Part shown: positions 26,001-35,008 of the stretch, in pieces
Position numbering within the stretch: the stretch's first letter is position 1
Layout of the letters: every line of letters starts with the position of its first letter
Assembly (NCBI GenBank): GCA_029983505.1
Contig: JASBZK010000012.1
Coordinates: forward strand, 1 to 51,503
Reading direction: 5' to 3'
Source of the DNA: Porphyromonas sp.
GTDB taxonomy: Bacteria > Bacteroidota > Bacteroidia > Bacteroidales > Porphyromonadaceae
Length of the DNA stretch: 51,503 bases
The notes under the pieces: generated by a model
What the model was told of the DNA's origin: nothing
Database searches by the model: none
The model's input: only the letters and a program-made list of their open reading frames with translations
Translations under genes and position numbers: made by a program

Positions 26001-29000
26001 GGCAATTTTCTCCTCGAGACGGAGGAGGACTTCTTTCGGTACGAAATGCGGCTCTCACCCGATATGTCGGAGGCTCACGTGATAGCCGAGCGTACCGTCG
26101 AAGTCGATATGCCGGACGGCAGCAAACGGAGGGTGCGGTGGCTCAAGTTCCGTATCCCGCTCTCCAGACCTTCCTCCGTGACCGGCAGGCCGCTCTTGGA
26201 GGACGTCCGCTCTCTCCGCCTCTCTTTTCGCGGCTTCAGTCGGGCGCTCCAGCTCCGCTTTGCCGACCTGAGGTTTGTCTCTTCCTCTTGGCAGGTCTTT
26301 GATCGGGCATTGGACGAAAAAGACCTCCGAACGGCTTCCGCCTCCATTTCCCGCCTCAGTCTCGAAGAAGACGGTGCCCGCACGCCTATCCCTTACGCTT
26401 CGCCTCCCGGTGTCGAGAGAAACGTCACAAGTGGCGCCGTCTCTCTACTGAGAGCCGACGAAGAGGCTGTGGCGCTGTCGTTCGAGAATCTGTCAAAAGA
26501 CCAAGGAACGGCCGTCTTCCACAACCCCATCCCCTGGGATCTCCGTCACTACCGAACCCTCTCCCTCTTCGCCCACCTTGAGGCCGAGGAGACACTGCGG
26601 ACGGGTGACATCGAACTCTTCGTACGCATCGGCAGCGATTTCACGGACAACTTCTACGAGGTACGTCTGCCCCTCAAAGAGACGCCCATTGCCGACTACA
26701 CGCACCTCTCGCCAACCGAGCTCGGCGCTACAGTCTGGCCGCGTGAAAACCGCCTCTCCGTCGACCTCTCTCTTCTTCCCGCCTTGAAACAAGAGCGGGA
26801 CGAAATAGGTCACCCTGCCTCCGAGCTATATCAGGGACCGAACCGCCTCTTCGTGAAAGGCTACCCCACACTGGGGCAGATCTCGTCCGTCCTCATCGGC
26901 ATACGCTCCCATAGAGACGGGGTCACGAAAGGGGAAGTCTGGGTCAACGAACTCACCGTGGACGGCTCCCGCGAGACGGGCGGCGACGCATTCCTCGCCA
27001 CGGGAGACCTCAGGCTCTCAGACCTCCTCAGAGTACGTGCAGAGGGCGGAATGACGTCTGCGGGATTCGGTTCCGTGACCCAAAACGCCCGCTTTGCCCC
27101 GCTTGAAGACCTGAAGCATCTCTCGGTGCGCACCTCTTGGCGGTTGGACAAGTTTCTACCCGAGAAGTTTAATCTCTCTCTTCCGGCGGACTTGGACTTC
27201 TCTTCGTTCGGCTCCACACCGCTTTACTCTCCCGACCAAACCGACCTTCTTTTCGACAAAGAGCGAGATGGGGAGCGGGCACTCAGTCGAAAAAAAGAAT
27301 ACCGCCTCCGCCTCGACAATTGGCGTAAAGTACGCACCTCCTCGGATCCGAAGCCCGAAATCTACTCGCTCTCCAACCTCAGCCTCACCTACGACTTGAG
27401 GCATTCGGACGAGAAGACCCCTCAGTATCCCTCCCGCATATTGAGGCAGATGCACGCCCTTTTCAGTTACGATTTCCGGCCATCTCCGGACAACGGCATC
27501 AACCTCTCCTCCGAGTGGAATCGGCTCTACCACAAAACCCTTTTCCCCTCCTCTACGTCCTCTTCGCTTCAGTCGCAGTGGCTGTGGAGACGTCATCTCT
27601 CGCTTCACTTCAAGCCACGGGAGGAAATAGCTTTGGCGTTCACAGGCAGTACGGAAGCACTCGTGGAGGAGCCTTTTGAGGCGCAGCATCTGAGGAACGA
27701 AGACGATGACTTCAGGCTCTTCACCTCCGATATTCTCCGGTCTCTTGCCGAGCTCGGCTCGACGCAGCGGTACACCGGGACGGGCGAAGTCACACTCCGC
27801 CTACCCCGTTTCTCGAAAGAAAAGCTCCGTACGCTCTCCGCCACACTCTCTCTGCAAAACAACTTTACGTGGTCGAAAGGCATCCGCACCTCCCACGCAT
27901 TCACGGGCAATGACGTCACCTCCCGCAGGGTCGCCGACGGACAGGTCTCCTACGACTTCGGGGATCTGTTCCCGAAAGGCGCCGGCTCAAAGGTCGGTCT
28001 CTTTTACCTCCACGGGCGATACACTTCGGGCGGTGCGATGCCGGGGTTCGGTCTCGAAGCATCCAAAGCCTTCGGAGTGCCGAGCCTCTTCCTCTACCAA
28101 CTGGGGCTCGTCTCTGAGGAAGCACAAATCCGAAAAGCCATCGAAAAGGAGTGGTTCCTCTCTCCCGACCAAATCGACAGACGCTACACCCCCTCTTTCT
28201 ACGCCCGCGGTGCGTACGAAGGGTCGCTCTCCGTGACACCGCTGAAGGGTCTGGAGCTCGTCCTCTCGCTCTCCTACCGCTCCGAGAGACACACGACACT
28301 GGATGCCCATTCCGGGGGCGAGGTAAGAAGGAGCGGAGCCATAAGGATGAGCGCTGTGGGCCTAAAGGGCTTCTTTGAAAATCCTCTGAAGGCGGACGGC
28401 TATTCGTCCCGTCTCTTCGACAGTTTCCTCTCCGAAGCCTCGTCCGGGTCTCCCGTCAGCGCATTTCTCTCTTCATACGCCCTATCCTCCGGGCACCTCG
28501 ACAGAGATGCGCTCCCCTCCCTCTCCTCGCTTCTGCCGAATTGGGCGCTCTCCTATGACCTCACGACCTCCGTCCCCTGGCTCAAGGAACGCTTCACTTC
28601 CTTCAAGCTCGAACACCGCTACAACGGCTTCGTCGATGTCCCGCTCTTCGATCTTGCGGTAGGAAAAGACGGGAGCTCCGGCATCCCGTCGATGAATCTG
28701 ACGGACGACCTCAATCCGCTCTTGGGCATCAACCTCACCACCCGCTTCGGGCTTACTCTGAAGGAGCATTTTAACCGCCGCAGAAGCTTTACCCTGATGC
28801 TCTCTTCGCTCAGGATTCTGGAGCGACAGGACTACGAGGTCTCGGGGTTTCTCTCCTACTCCAAGAGTTTTCCCGCACTCTTCCGCCTGCCTTTTCCGCT
28901 CTTCGAAGACGCCGACCACAGGATCACGCTCTCACTCTCTCACCTCTATTCCCGCTCCTACCTCCTGACACGCACTGCCGCGAGCGGCGGGACGATGGCG

Positions 29001-29174
29001 ACACAGGGCTTGGACACGCACCGCCTGCAGTGCTCTGCGGATTATGCTTTCTCTCGTGCGCTGACGGTGCGCGCCTTCTACGAGCTTACCCGCCGCCGTC
29101 CCCTCGTCTCTACTTACGACTATCCTTTCCGCAGGCAGTCTTACGGGCTCCTTTTCCTCCTCACCCTCCACTGA
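23022..29174 (+). CDS. sprA: T9SS outer-membrane translocon protein SprA/Sov
   Basis: A 2050-residue giant outer-membrane beta-barrel of the type IX secretion system (SprA in Flavobacterium, Sov in Porphyromonas), through which CTD-bearing proteins exit. An N-terminal signal peptide (MSGRTRLLALVLLIVGIPCVADGQ) is followed by repeated SprA_N-type segments, for example GDASLKVGG...RRSLQLTYEG and RDRFILRGRVEGASGQSGGTI, long stretches of alternating beta strands and an aromatic-rich C-terminus. ATG 23022 gives a clean signal peptide; the TTG at 22974 was rejected. The usual size is about 2300-2500 residues, so this copy is short. It follows the R-M cassette rather than ruvA directly. Confidence 0.9.
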   Translation: MSGRTRLLALVLLIVGIPCVADGQVRGGQGEDSVAYHPRTKLYFVYRQDSLALWRLNKVLSPEDFLKYREERLLVNRPEDFAPKSESKKDKPKGGLTFTAVGDASLKVGGSVVEDDAPALPASMRRRSYADVLFESNMALQARYGAHLRLDLKYNTQSTMIRNRRSLQLTYEGDRFDPIEKLQAGHISFVSKNPLITSGSDLFGLRGDFHFGRLKLTALAARQHDMERKMIIGAGGGGMRPFEWKSSDYQFGQHFFLLKSFAESYDERLADLPLVRSNLLVERIEVWVTNEQGYVSEANAVPVMASKEWALTGAKGTTLIKLPAAKRLEEGAYYYNPALGFLSLRVPLGPRQRLGVAFRYTLDGETHQVGTFSSDGGEVEVALLSDEQKVPEDPLWPLMMKNGYPLPQFSNADFTLELLYRDPKSGVDAPADGDGTPWLKLFGLDRTNASGDGTLSDGLVDNLPGVLFVPGGGTLFLPQRYPFATVPQAERMRYPGLYTHTPYDARKETERDRFILRGRVEGASGQSGGTISLGSADLIPGSVTLSSVGGKTYVEGVDYEIDYAQGTLRMLSPADGEIEVTIREKELSRAKEKNLLGLEASYLLSPSLSVGGTLLHYYEKAPYERLRLGEEPVKNTLWGLFLRYSDTYPTLTALLDEWLPGRLTEESGLDIGLSYARLHSGYNAKGPVSLDDFDQSGQLIGLTFPQGWKLGSNPFPDETEGKDRRGLLAWFAVDPILTRDGMEGQPPSLVRDAMERANPLVRDWMMTELYPSRDRNLLGQMILPTLNFSFYPDERGPYASDLALLDGEGKFSDPVRSWASATFALQVNDFREAQVTYLEGWFIDPYSLDPTAPEGTLLFDIGRVSEDALPDGRASFESAGAYDDTPLGRVPVTAPNVYAFDRTGGTDIERQDRGLDGLSDDEERVRFPSDERLGEDPSRDNYRFYLDPFYDQVSAGILERYKAINGTEGNSVPRTVSGLDAASSLEPDREDIDGNFLLETEEDFFRYEMRLSPDMSEAHVIAERTVEVDMPDGSKRRVRWLKFRIPLSRPSSVTGRPLLEDVRSLRLSFRGFSRALQLRFADLRFVSSSWQVFDRALDEKDLRTASASISRLSLEEDGARTPIPYASPPGVERNVTSGAVSLLRADEEAVALSFENLSKDQGTAVFHNPIPWDLRHYRTLSLFAHLEAEETLRTGDIELFVRIGSDFTDNFYEVRLPLKETPIADYTHLSPTELGATVWPRENRLSVDLSLLPALKQERDEIGHPASELYQGPNRLFVKGYPTLGQISSVLIGIRSHRDGVTKGEVWVNELTVDGSRETGGDAFLATGDLRLSDLLRVRAEGGMTSAGFGSVTQNARFAPLEDLKHLSVRTSWRLDKFLPEKFNLSLPADLDFSSFGSTPLYSPDQTDLLFDKERDGERALSRKKEYRLRLDNWRKVRTSSDPKPEIYSLSNLSLTYDLRHSDEKTPQYPSRILRQMHALFSYDFRPSPDNGINLSSEWNRLYHKTLFPSSTSSSLQSQWLWRRHLSLHFKPREEIALAFTGSTEALVEEPFEAQHLRNEDDDFRLFTSDILRSLAELGSTQRYTGTGEVTLRLPRFSKEKLRTLSATLSLQNNFTWSKGIRTSHAFTGNDVTSRRVADGQVSYDFGDLFPKGAGSKVGLFYLHGRYTSGGAMPGFGLEASKAFGVPSLFLYQLGLVSEEAQIRKAIEKEWFLSPDQIDRRYTPSFYARGAYEGSLSVTPLKGLELVLSLSYRSERHTTLDAHSGGEVRRSGAIRMSAVGLKGFFENPLKADGYSSRLFDSFLSEASSGSPVSAFLSSYALSSGHLDRDALPSLSSLLPNWALSYDLTTSVPWLKERFTSFKLEHRYNGFVDVPLFDLAVGKDGSSGIPSMNLTDDLNPLLGINLTTRFGLTLKEHFNRRRSFTLMLSSLRILERQDYEVSGFLSYSKSFPALFRLPFPLFEDADHRITLSLSHLYSRSYLLTRTAASGGTMATQGLDTHRLQCSADYAFSRALTVRAFYELTRRRPLVSTYDYPFRRQSYGLLFLLTLH

Positions 29175-29277
29175 TGCTGCCCCCAAGAATTGCACAAGTG
29201 CTTGCTTTTGGGTAAATTGCAGGTTAAAATAAAAAAGGGAGAGGGTGACCAAGAAGTTTTTTCGCAAAGAATACAGA

Positions 29278-31143
29278 ATGAAGACATCCTACGATGTAAT
29301 AGTGGTGGGTGCGGGACACGCCGGCTCGGAAGCCGCCATGGCGGCGGCAAAATTAGGGTCGGAGACGCTCCTCATCACGATGGACTTGGCGCGCATCGCC
29401 CAGATGAGCTGCAACCCCGCGATCGGGGGTATCGCCAAAGGTCAAATCGTCCGCGAAATAGACGCACTCGGGGGGCAGACGGGGCTCATCACGGACCGGA
29501 GCTCGCTCCAATTCCGGATGCTCAACCGCTCCAAAGGCGCTGCGATGTGGAGCCCCCGCTCCCAAAGCGACCGCAATCTCTTCTCGGATCTCTGGCGGTC
29601 GACATTGATGCACCAAGACCACCTCAGTCTGTGGCAGGATATGGTCACTGCCCTCACCCTGAAAGACGGGAGAGTGACGGGCGTAAAGACCGCTCTCGGG
29701 ATGGAGTTCGGCGCACGTGCCGTCGTCCTCACCAACGGCACCTTCCTCGACGGCGTGATGCACGTGGGCAAAGTGATGATCGAAGGCGGACGTATTTCCG
29801 AGCCGGCGAGCCACGGACTTACGTCGCAGCTCTCCGCACTCGGCTTCCGTACCGACCGTATGAAGACCGGCACGCCCATGAGGCTGGACGCCCGATCTAT
29901 CCGCTTCGATATGATGGAGGAACAGAAAGGAGAAGAGGGGTGGCACAAGTTCAGCTTCCTCCACAGTCACGGCAACCGCGAGATCCCCCGGCGCTCCTGC
30001 TACATCACCCACACCAACTCCCAAGTCCACGACGCCCTGAGGCGTCACCTCGCCGACTCTCCGCTCTACAACGGTCAGATCAAAAGCATCGGACCTCGTT
30101 ACTGCCCGAGCATAGAGACAAAGATCACCACTTTCGCGGACAAAGAAAGCCACCAGCTCTTCCTCGAGCCGGAGGGTGCCGACTCCACCCAGTACTACGT
30201 CAACGGCTTCTCCAGCTCTATGCCGCTATCCGTCCAGATGGAGGCGCTCAAACTCATCCCCGCCCTCCGAGACGCCCACATGCTTCGACCGGGCTACGCG
30301 ATCGAGTACGACTTCTTCGACCCCACACAGCTCCGGCACACACTCGAGACACGACCGGTGGAAGGGCTCTTCTTTGCGGGACAGATCAACGGTACCACAG
30401 GGTATGAGGAAGCCGCGGGACAGGGTCTCGTGGCGGGTATCAATGCGCACCAAAAAGCCCACGACACAGGAGTGGACTTCACGCTCGGACGAGACGAAGC
30501 CTACATCGGTGTCCTCATTGATGACCTCGTCACCAAAGGCGTGGACGAGCCCTACCGGATGTTCACGAGCCGCGCCGAGTACCGTATCCTTCTGAGGCAG
30601 GACAACGCCGACGTCCGCCTCACCCCCAAAGCCATCGACCTCGGGCTCGCTTCGGCGGAAAGACAGGCACTCTTTCGGGACAAACAGGCAGACAAAGCAG
30701 CCCTCCACGAGCTGCTCCGCCAAACGACCGTCCACCCGTCGGAGGCTCTGAACCGCTCACTCGAAGCGCTGAAAACGACTCCGCTGAAGCAGGCGACGAA
30801 GCTGCACGACCTGCTCTCCCGTCCGATGCTCGACTTCGAGAACCTCACCCCCCTCTTTCCGCAGCTCCAAAAAGAGTGGTCCGAAGAAGTCCTCGAATCC
30901 GTGGAGATAGAAGTGAAATATGCGGGCTACATCGCCCGGGAGGAGCAACTGGCAGAGAAAGCCAAGCGGCTCGAAGACATCGTCATCCGCGGTCACTTCG
31001 ACTACGAGAGCCTCACAAGCCTCAGCACCGAAGCACGTCAGAAGCTCAAGAGACACGACCCTCGGACGATCGGGCAAGCGGGTCGCATCCCGGGCATCTC
31101 TCCCTCCGACATCAACATCCTACTCGTACTGATGGGACGGTAG
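29278..31143 (+). CDS. mnmG: tRNA uridine-5-carboxymethylaminomethyl modification protein MnmG (GidA)
   Basis: An FAD-dependent partner of MnmE that installs the carboxymethylaminomethyl group on wobble uridine 34. The 621 residues include the N-terminal dinucleotide motif VIVVGAGHAGSEAAMAAAKLG, the MSCNPAIGGIAKGQIVREIDALGG signature, FFAGQINGTTGYEEAAGQG and RAEYRILLRQDNADVRLTP. ATG 29278 starts exactly before the FAD motif; the GTG 11 codons upstream was rejected. In many bacteria gidA sits beside the replication origin and parAB; here a perfect parS lies 50 bp downstream. Confidence 0.96.
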   Translation: MKTSYDVIVVGAGHAGSEAAMAAAKLGSETLLITMDLARIAQMSCNPAIGGIAKGQIVREIDALGGQTGLITDRSSLQFRMLNRSKGAAMWSPRSQSDRNLFSDLWRSTLMHQDHLSLWQDMVTALTLKDGRVTGVKTALGMEFGARAVVLTNGTFLDGVMHVGKVMIEGGRISEPASHGLTSQLSALGFRTDRMKTGTPMRLDARSIRFDMMEEQKGEEGWHKFSFLHSHGNREIPRRSCYITHTNSQVHDALRRHLADSPLYNGQIKSIGPRYCPSIETKITTFADKESHQLFLEPEGADSTQYYVNGFSSSMPLSVQMEALKLIPALRDAHMLRPGYAIEYDFFDPTQLRHTLETRPVEGLFFAGQINGTTGYEEAAGQGLVAGINAHQKAHDTGVDFTLGRDEAYIGVLIDDLVTKGVDEPYRMFTSRAEYRILLRQDNADVRLTPKAIDLGLASAERQALFRDKQADKAALHELLRQTTVHPSEALNRSLEALKTTPLKQATKLHDLLSRPMLDFENLTPLFPQLQKEWSEEVLESVEIEVKYAGYIAREEQLAEKAKRLEDIVIRGHFDYESLTSLSTEARQKLKRHDPRTIGQAGRIPGISPSDINILLVLMGR

Positions 31144-31193
31144 AGCAGTCAGTAGTGAGGGGATCTCCCTCCACACGCATTAAATTCCGAACT

Positions 31194-31209
31194 TGTTTCA
31201 CGTGAAACA
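31194..31209. other. parS site 1 (ParB-binding palindrome)
   Basis: TGTTTCACGTGAAACA, a perfect 16-bp palindrome identical to the bacterial parS consensus. It lies between mnmG and uvrC. ParB/Spo0J loads here and spreads to organise chromosome segregation. parS sites cluster near oriC in most species. Confidence 0.9.
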
Positions 31210-31221
31210 ACATTCAAGTAT

Positions 31222-31318
31222 CGACCCAAATTTTGATCCGTACCTCACTGCATCGAGACACAGACCTACGCCATAATTTCGGCCCGTATCTCGCGAAATC
31301 GAGACACAGACCAAAAAG
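31222..31318. repeat. Dispersed-repeat cluster E before uvrC
   Basis: Units are TTTTGATCCGTACCTC (31231-31246), GAGACACAGACC (31255-31266), TTTCGGCCCGTATCTC (31277-31292) and GAGACACAGACCAAAAA (31301-31317). The last two form a hairpin with an 8-nt loop and a few mismatches. It lies just after parS site 1. Confidence 0.75.
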
Positions 31319-31351
31319 TAATCCCAACACCGCACGAAGCGACAGACAGAG

Positions 31352-33184
31352 ATGATCATCCCGCGCAAAGAGATCCGTAAGAGCTTGAGCCTTCTCCCCG
31401 AAGGCCCAGGCTGTTACCTTTACCGCAACAAAAGTGATGTGGTCATCTACGTGGGGAAGGCGAAGAACCTGAAAAGGCGCCTCAGCTCCTACTTCAACCG
31501 GGAGCCGGACTCACCCAAGACGCGCGCCCTGCTCCGCAACTTCGCCACCATAGAGTATATGGTCGTCACCACCGAGCACGACGCCCTACTCCTCGAAAAC
31601 AACCTCATCAAGCAGTACCAACCCAGGTACAATATCCTCCTCAAAGAGGGGAACTCGTACCCTTATATCTGCATCAAAAGAGAGCCTTTCCCAAGGGTCT
31701 TCGTCACACACAAAGTCGAGAGGGACGGCTCCCGCTACTTCGGACCCTATCCCTCGCGATCTATGGCGTGGACGCTTAACCGGCTCTTTCGGAAAGTCTA
31801 CAAGTTCCGCACCTGCTCCCTCGACCTCACCGAAGACAAGATCCAAAGGGGACGTTTCCGCGTCTGCCTCAAATACCACATCGGGCGGTGCAAAGGTCCC
31901 TGCGAAGGACTCCAGAGCAAGCGCGAATACGACAAGGAGGTACGGGATGCCATCTCTATCCTCAATGGCAAAATACGCGTCGTCACCTCCACCCTCCGTG
32001 AGGAAATCACCAAAGCCGCCGAAGAGCTCGACTTCGAGAGTGCCATCAGCCTCAAGGACATTCTCACGGAGCTGGATAACTACCAAGGCAAAAGCACCAT
32101 CATCAGCGACACCATCGGGGACGCACTCGCGGCCTCCTTCGGCACGGACAGCGAAGCCATATACGTCAATTACTTCGTCCTCTCCGACGGCAATATCACT
32201 TCGGGGCGTACCCTCGAGTACCGCAGGCAGCTCGAAGATGAAGAGCCGTCGGAGCTCTTTGCCACTATCCTTCTTGACCTCTTGGGCAACCTCCCCATCG
32301 AGATCAAAGAGTTGATTTTGCCCCAGGAGGTGGCCTTCAGCGTCTCGCCCGGAGCAAAAATAACCATCCCCCGAAGGGGCGAGAGGAAGCACGTCCTGGA
32401 GCTCTCCGAGAAAAACGTCCGGCAGTATATGGAGGACAAGCAGAAGCAGCAGGAAAAGATGAACCCCGAGCAGCGGAATATACAGATCCTCCTCGACCTC
32501 CAAAAGACCGTGGGACTCCCCACCTTGCCTTTCCACGTCGAGTGCTTCGACAATTCGAACATCCAAGGCACCAATCCCGTCGCCGCCTGCGTCGTCTTCA
32601 AGGGCGGCAAACCCTCCAAAGCCGACTACCGCCTCTATCACATCAAGGGCGTCACGGGACCCGACGACTATGCCTCGATGCGCGAAGTAGTCACCCGGCG
32701 CTACACAAGAGTAATGGAAGCGGGGGAAAAGCTCCCCGATCTCATCATCACGGACGGTGGGCGCGGTCACATGAGCGTGGTCAAAGAGGCACTCGCCGAA
32801 ATAGGTGCCACCGGGGTCGAAGTCCTCGGGCTTGCCAAGGACGACACACACAATACGAGCGAAGTCCTCTACGGAGACCCGCCCCAAGTCATCGGCATCA
32901 TGATGCGCAGCCAGGCCTTTTACCTCCTTGAGCGGATCCAAAAGGAGGTGCACCGCTTCGCGATCGAATTTCACCGCAAAGTGCGCTCCAAAGCCGCCAT
33001 CCAATCCGCCTTGGACGACATCCCCGGCATCGGAGAAGTCAACAAAGAGAAGCTCCTCAGGGTCTTCAAGAGCGTGCCCCGCATCAAAAAAGCCCCGCTC
33101 GAAGACCTCCAAAATGCCATCGGCAAGGTCAAAGGAAAGGTCGTATTCGACTTCTTCAATACCACAGAGTCGTCCCCGCAGTAA
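31352..33184 (+). CDS. uvrC: Excinuclease ABC subunit C (UvrC)
   Basis: The dual-incision nuclease subunit of nucleotide excision repair, 610 residues. The N-terminal GIY-YIG domain has GCYLYRNKSDVVIYVGKAKNLKRRLSSYF, which makes the 3' incision. A Cys-rich region (CLKYHIGRCKGPCEG) and a UVR-type helical segment (ITKAAEELDFESAISLKDIL) follow. The RNase H-like C-terminal nuclease has ECFDNSNIQGTNPVAACVVF and LIITDGGRGHMSVV. A helix-hairpin-helix (ALDDIPGIGEVNKEKLLRVFKS) ends the protein. All parts are present. Confidence 0.96.
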   Translation: MIIPRKEIRKSLSLLPEGPGCYLYRNKSDVVIYVGKAKNLKRRLSSYFNREPDSPKTRALLRNFATIEYMVVTTEHDALLLENNLIKQYQPRYNILLKEGNSYPYICIKREPFPRVFVTHKVERDGSRYFGPYPSRSMAWTLNRLFRKVYKFRTCSLDLTEDKIQRGRFRVCLKYHIGRCKGPCEGLQSKREYDKEVRDAISILNGKIRVVTSTLREEITKAAEELDFESAISLKDILTELDNYQGKSTIISDTIGDALAASFGTDSEAIYVNYFVLSDGNITSGRTLEYRRQLEDEEPSELFATILLDLLGNLPIEIKELILPQEVAFSVSPGAKITIPRRGERKHVLELSEKNVRQYMEDKQKQQEKMNPEQRNIQILLDLQKTVGLPTLPFHVECFDNSNIQGTNPVAACVVFKGGKPSKADYRLYHIKGVTGPDDYASMREVVTRRYTRVMEAGEKLPDLIITDGGRGHMSVVKEALAEIGATGVEVLGLAKDDTHNTSEVLYGDPPQVIGIMMRSQAFYLLERIQKEVHRFAIEFHRKVRSKAAIQSALDDIPGIGEVNKEKLLRVFKSVPRIKKAPLEDLQNAIGKVKGKVVFDFFNTTESSPQ

Positions 33185-33187
33185 AAG

Positions 33188-33274
33188 AGAACCCGTATCT
33201 CGCACTCCTCCCGGTACGTGTCTCGAGAGAAAACCGGTACGTATCTCGTGACCCTCTCGGTACGTATCTCCTTT
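33188..33274 (+). repeat. Dispersed-repeat cluster F: four units at exact 23-bp period
   Basis: ACCCGTATCTCG (33191-33202), CCGGTACGTGTCTCG (33211-33225), CCGGTACGTATCTCG (33234-33248) and TCGGTACGTATCTCC (33257-33271) all run in the same direction at 23-bp spacing. Unlike other clusters there are no inverted partners. It lies between uvrC and dtd and ends in CTTTTTCC. Confidence 0.8.
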
Positions 33275-33292
33275 TTCCACCCTTTATAACCC

Positions 33293-33742
33293 ATGAAAGC
33301 AGTCATCCAAAGAGTAAGCTCGGCCTCCGTCACGGTAGCAGGGAAAGAAGTCTCCCGCATCGCTTCCGGCTTGATGGTACTCCTCGGCGTCCAAAAAGGC
33401 GATACCGGAGAAGATCTCGACTATATGCTCAAAAAGATACCCCGCCTGAGGATCTTTCCGGACGCGGACGGAGTGATGAACCTCGATCTCCTCACGACAG
33501 GAGGCGACGTCCTCCTCGTCTCGCAATTCACCCTCCTTGCGTCGACGCGCAAAGGCAACAGACCCTCCTACATCGAGGCAGAAGAGCCGGAGCGCGCAAA
33601 GGCGGTCTACGAAGAAGCAGCAGAGAGACTGGAAGAGATTTTGGGCAAACCTGTACAAAGAGGTATCTTTGGAGCGGATATGCAAGTGTCCCTCGTCAAC
33701 GAAGGACCCACGACCATCCTCATAGACTCTAAAGCAAGATGA
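33293..33742 (+). CDS. dtd: D-aminoacyl-tRNA deacylase (Dtd)
   Basis: A 149-residue homodimeric deacylase that removes D-amino acids (and glycine from tRNA-Ala) from mischarged tRNAs. The start MKAVIQRVSSASVTV, the catalytic-site motif LLVSQFTLLAST and the C-terminal cross-subunit motif NEGPTTILIDSK are all present. The stop overlaps the next gene by 4 bp (ATGA), showing translational coupling. Confidence 0.95.
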   Translation: MKAVIQRVSSASVTVAGKEVSRIASGLMVLLGVQKGDTGEDLDYMLKKIPRLRIFPDADGVMNLDLLTTGGDVLLVSQFTLLASTRKGNRPSYIEAEEPERAKAVYEEAAERLEEILGKPVQRGIFGADMQVSLVNEGPTTILIDSKAR

Positions 33743-34074
33743 CGATACAGGAACTTCAGGAGACAGTGGACGAGTGGATCAAAACCTACGGCGTCCGCTA
33801 CTTCTCCCCCCTCTCCAATCTCGCACAGCTCACGGAAGAAGTGGGAGAAGCGGCTCGTCTCCTCTCCAGGCGCTACGGCGAGCAATCCGCCAAGCCCACT
33901 GAAGACCTCTCGGACGAAAAACTGGGTGACGAACTCGCGGACATTCTGTGGGTCGTCACCTGTCTTGCCAACCAGACGGGCATCGATTTGACGAGAGCCG
34001 TGGAACAAAATATCAGGAAGAAAACGGCTCGAGATAAAGAGCGACATAAAAATAACCCCAAATTACAAGCATAA
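33739..34074 (+). CDS. MazG-like nucleotide pyrophosphohydrolase
   Basis: A 111-residue all-alpha NTP-PPase. Metal-ligand motifs LTEEVGEAARLL (EExxE) and KLGDELADILWVV (ExxD) are present. The family hydrolyses NTP or dNTP to NMP and pyrophosphate, cleaning nucleotide pools. It is a single-domain form, unlike the duplicated E. coli MazG. It is coupled to dtd upstream and followed 10 bp later by deoC, making a small housecleaning operon. Confidence 0.88.
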   Translation: MTIQELQETVDEWIKTYGVRYFSPLSNLAQLTEEVGEAARLLSRRYGEQSAKPTEDLSDEKLGDELADILWVVTCLANQTGIDLTRAVEQNIRKKTARDKERHKNNPKLQA

Positions 34075-34084
34075 AAATCGGCTT

Positions 34085-34972
34085 ATGGAAGAAGAATACG
34101 GCAAACAGATGAACAGCCAATTTCAGGACGCATTCAACGCCTTCGAGAAGGCGCCTTCTGCGGAAGCAATTGCCTCCATTATCAATAAGGCGAAGGCCAA
34201 CCACCACGAAGCCCTCTCCACGAAGGCGACAGCGAACTTGGCGCACAGCTGCATGGATCTCACCCTGCTCACCAGCCTCGACAGCACGGAAGATATCTAC
34301 AGGCTCGTACAGGGCGTGAACGAAGTGGACGACAATCACCCCGACATCCTACCCGTGGCCTCCATCTGCGTCTATCCCAATTACGCCAAAGTCGTCAAAG
34401 AGAATCTCACCGCAGAGGGCGTCAAAGTGACTGCAGTCGCAGGCGGCTTCCCATCTGCTCAGACCTTCCCGGAGATCAAGGTGGCAGAGATCGGTCTTGC
34501 CGTACAGGACTGTGCGGACGAAATCGACGTCGTACTCCCTCTCGGGGACTTTATGATGGGCAATTACCTCGAAGTCGTGGACCAACTCAAAGAGATGAAA
34601 GAGGCGTGCAGAGAAGCCACCCTCAAAGTCATCCTCGAGACTTCGGCTCTGAAGACGCCCGAAAACATCCAACGTGCCTCCATCCTCGCCCTCTTCTCGG
34701 GTGCCGACTTCATCAAGACCTCCACCGGCAAAGATTACCCCGGAGCGTCTCTCGAAGCAGGCGTCGTGATGGCTCTTGTCCTCAAACAGTACTACAAGCT
34801 CTACGGCGTGAAGCGCGGTCTCAAAATCGCAGGCGGCGTGCGTAACTTCGAGCAGGCGGTTGATTACCTCTCCATCGTCAAGGAGATCTTAGGCGACGAG
34901 TGGCTCACGCCGGAACTCTTCCGCTTCGGTGCCACCTCTTTGGAGAAAGACCTCTTCAAGATTTTGATGTAA
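34085..34972 (+). CDS. deoC: Deoxyribose-phosphate aldolase (DeoC)
   Basis: A class I aldolase of 295 residues that cleaves 2-deoxyribose-5-phosphate to acetaldehyde and glyceraldehyde-3-phosphate in deoxynucleoside breakdown. The catalytic Schiff-base Lys is in GADFIKTSTGKDYPGASLEA, with CVYPNYAKVVKENL and LKVILETSALKT upstream and GLKIAGGVRNFEQAVDYL downstream. It is longer than the short DeoC class, matching the E. coli-like group. It may start at 34085 or at the Met at 34109. Confidence 0.93.
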   Translation: MEEEYGKQMNSQFQDAFNAFEKAPSAEAIASIINKAKANHHEALSTKATANLAHSCMDLTLLTSLDSTEDIYRLVQGVNEVDDNHPDILPVASICVYPNYAKVVKENLTAEGVKVTAVAGGFPSAQTFPEIKVAEIGLAVQDCADEIDVVLPLGDFMMGNYLEVVDQLKEMKEACREATLKVILETSALKTPENIQRASILALFSGADFIKTSTGKDYPGASLEAGVVMALVLKQYYKLYGVKRGLKIAGGVRNFEQAVDYLSIVKEILGDEWLTPELFRFGATSLEKDLFKILM

Positions 34973-35008
34973 AAAGGAAAGTTGCGTCACTTGGGAAAGC
35001 GGGGAAAA

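Noticed and set aside
33188..33271. CRISPR-like array
   Set aside because: A 23-bp period without distinct spacers, only four degenerate units and no cas genes.
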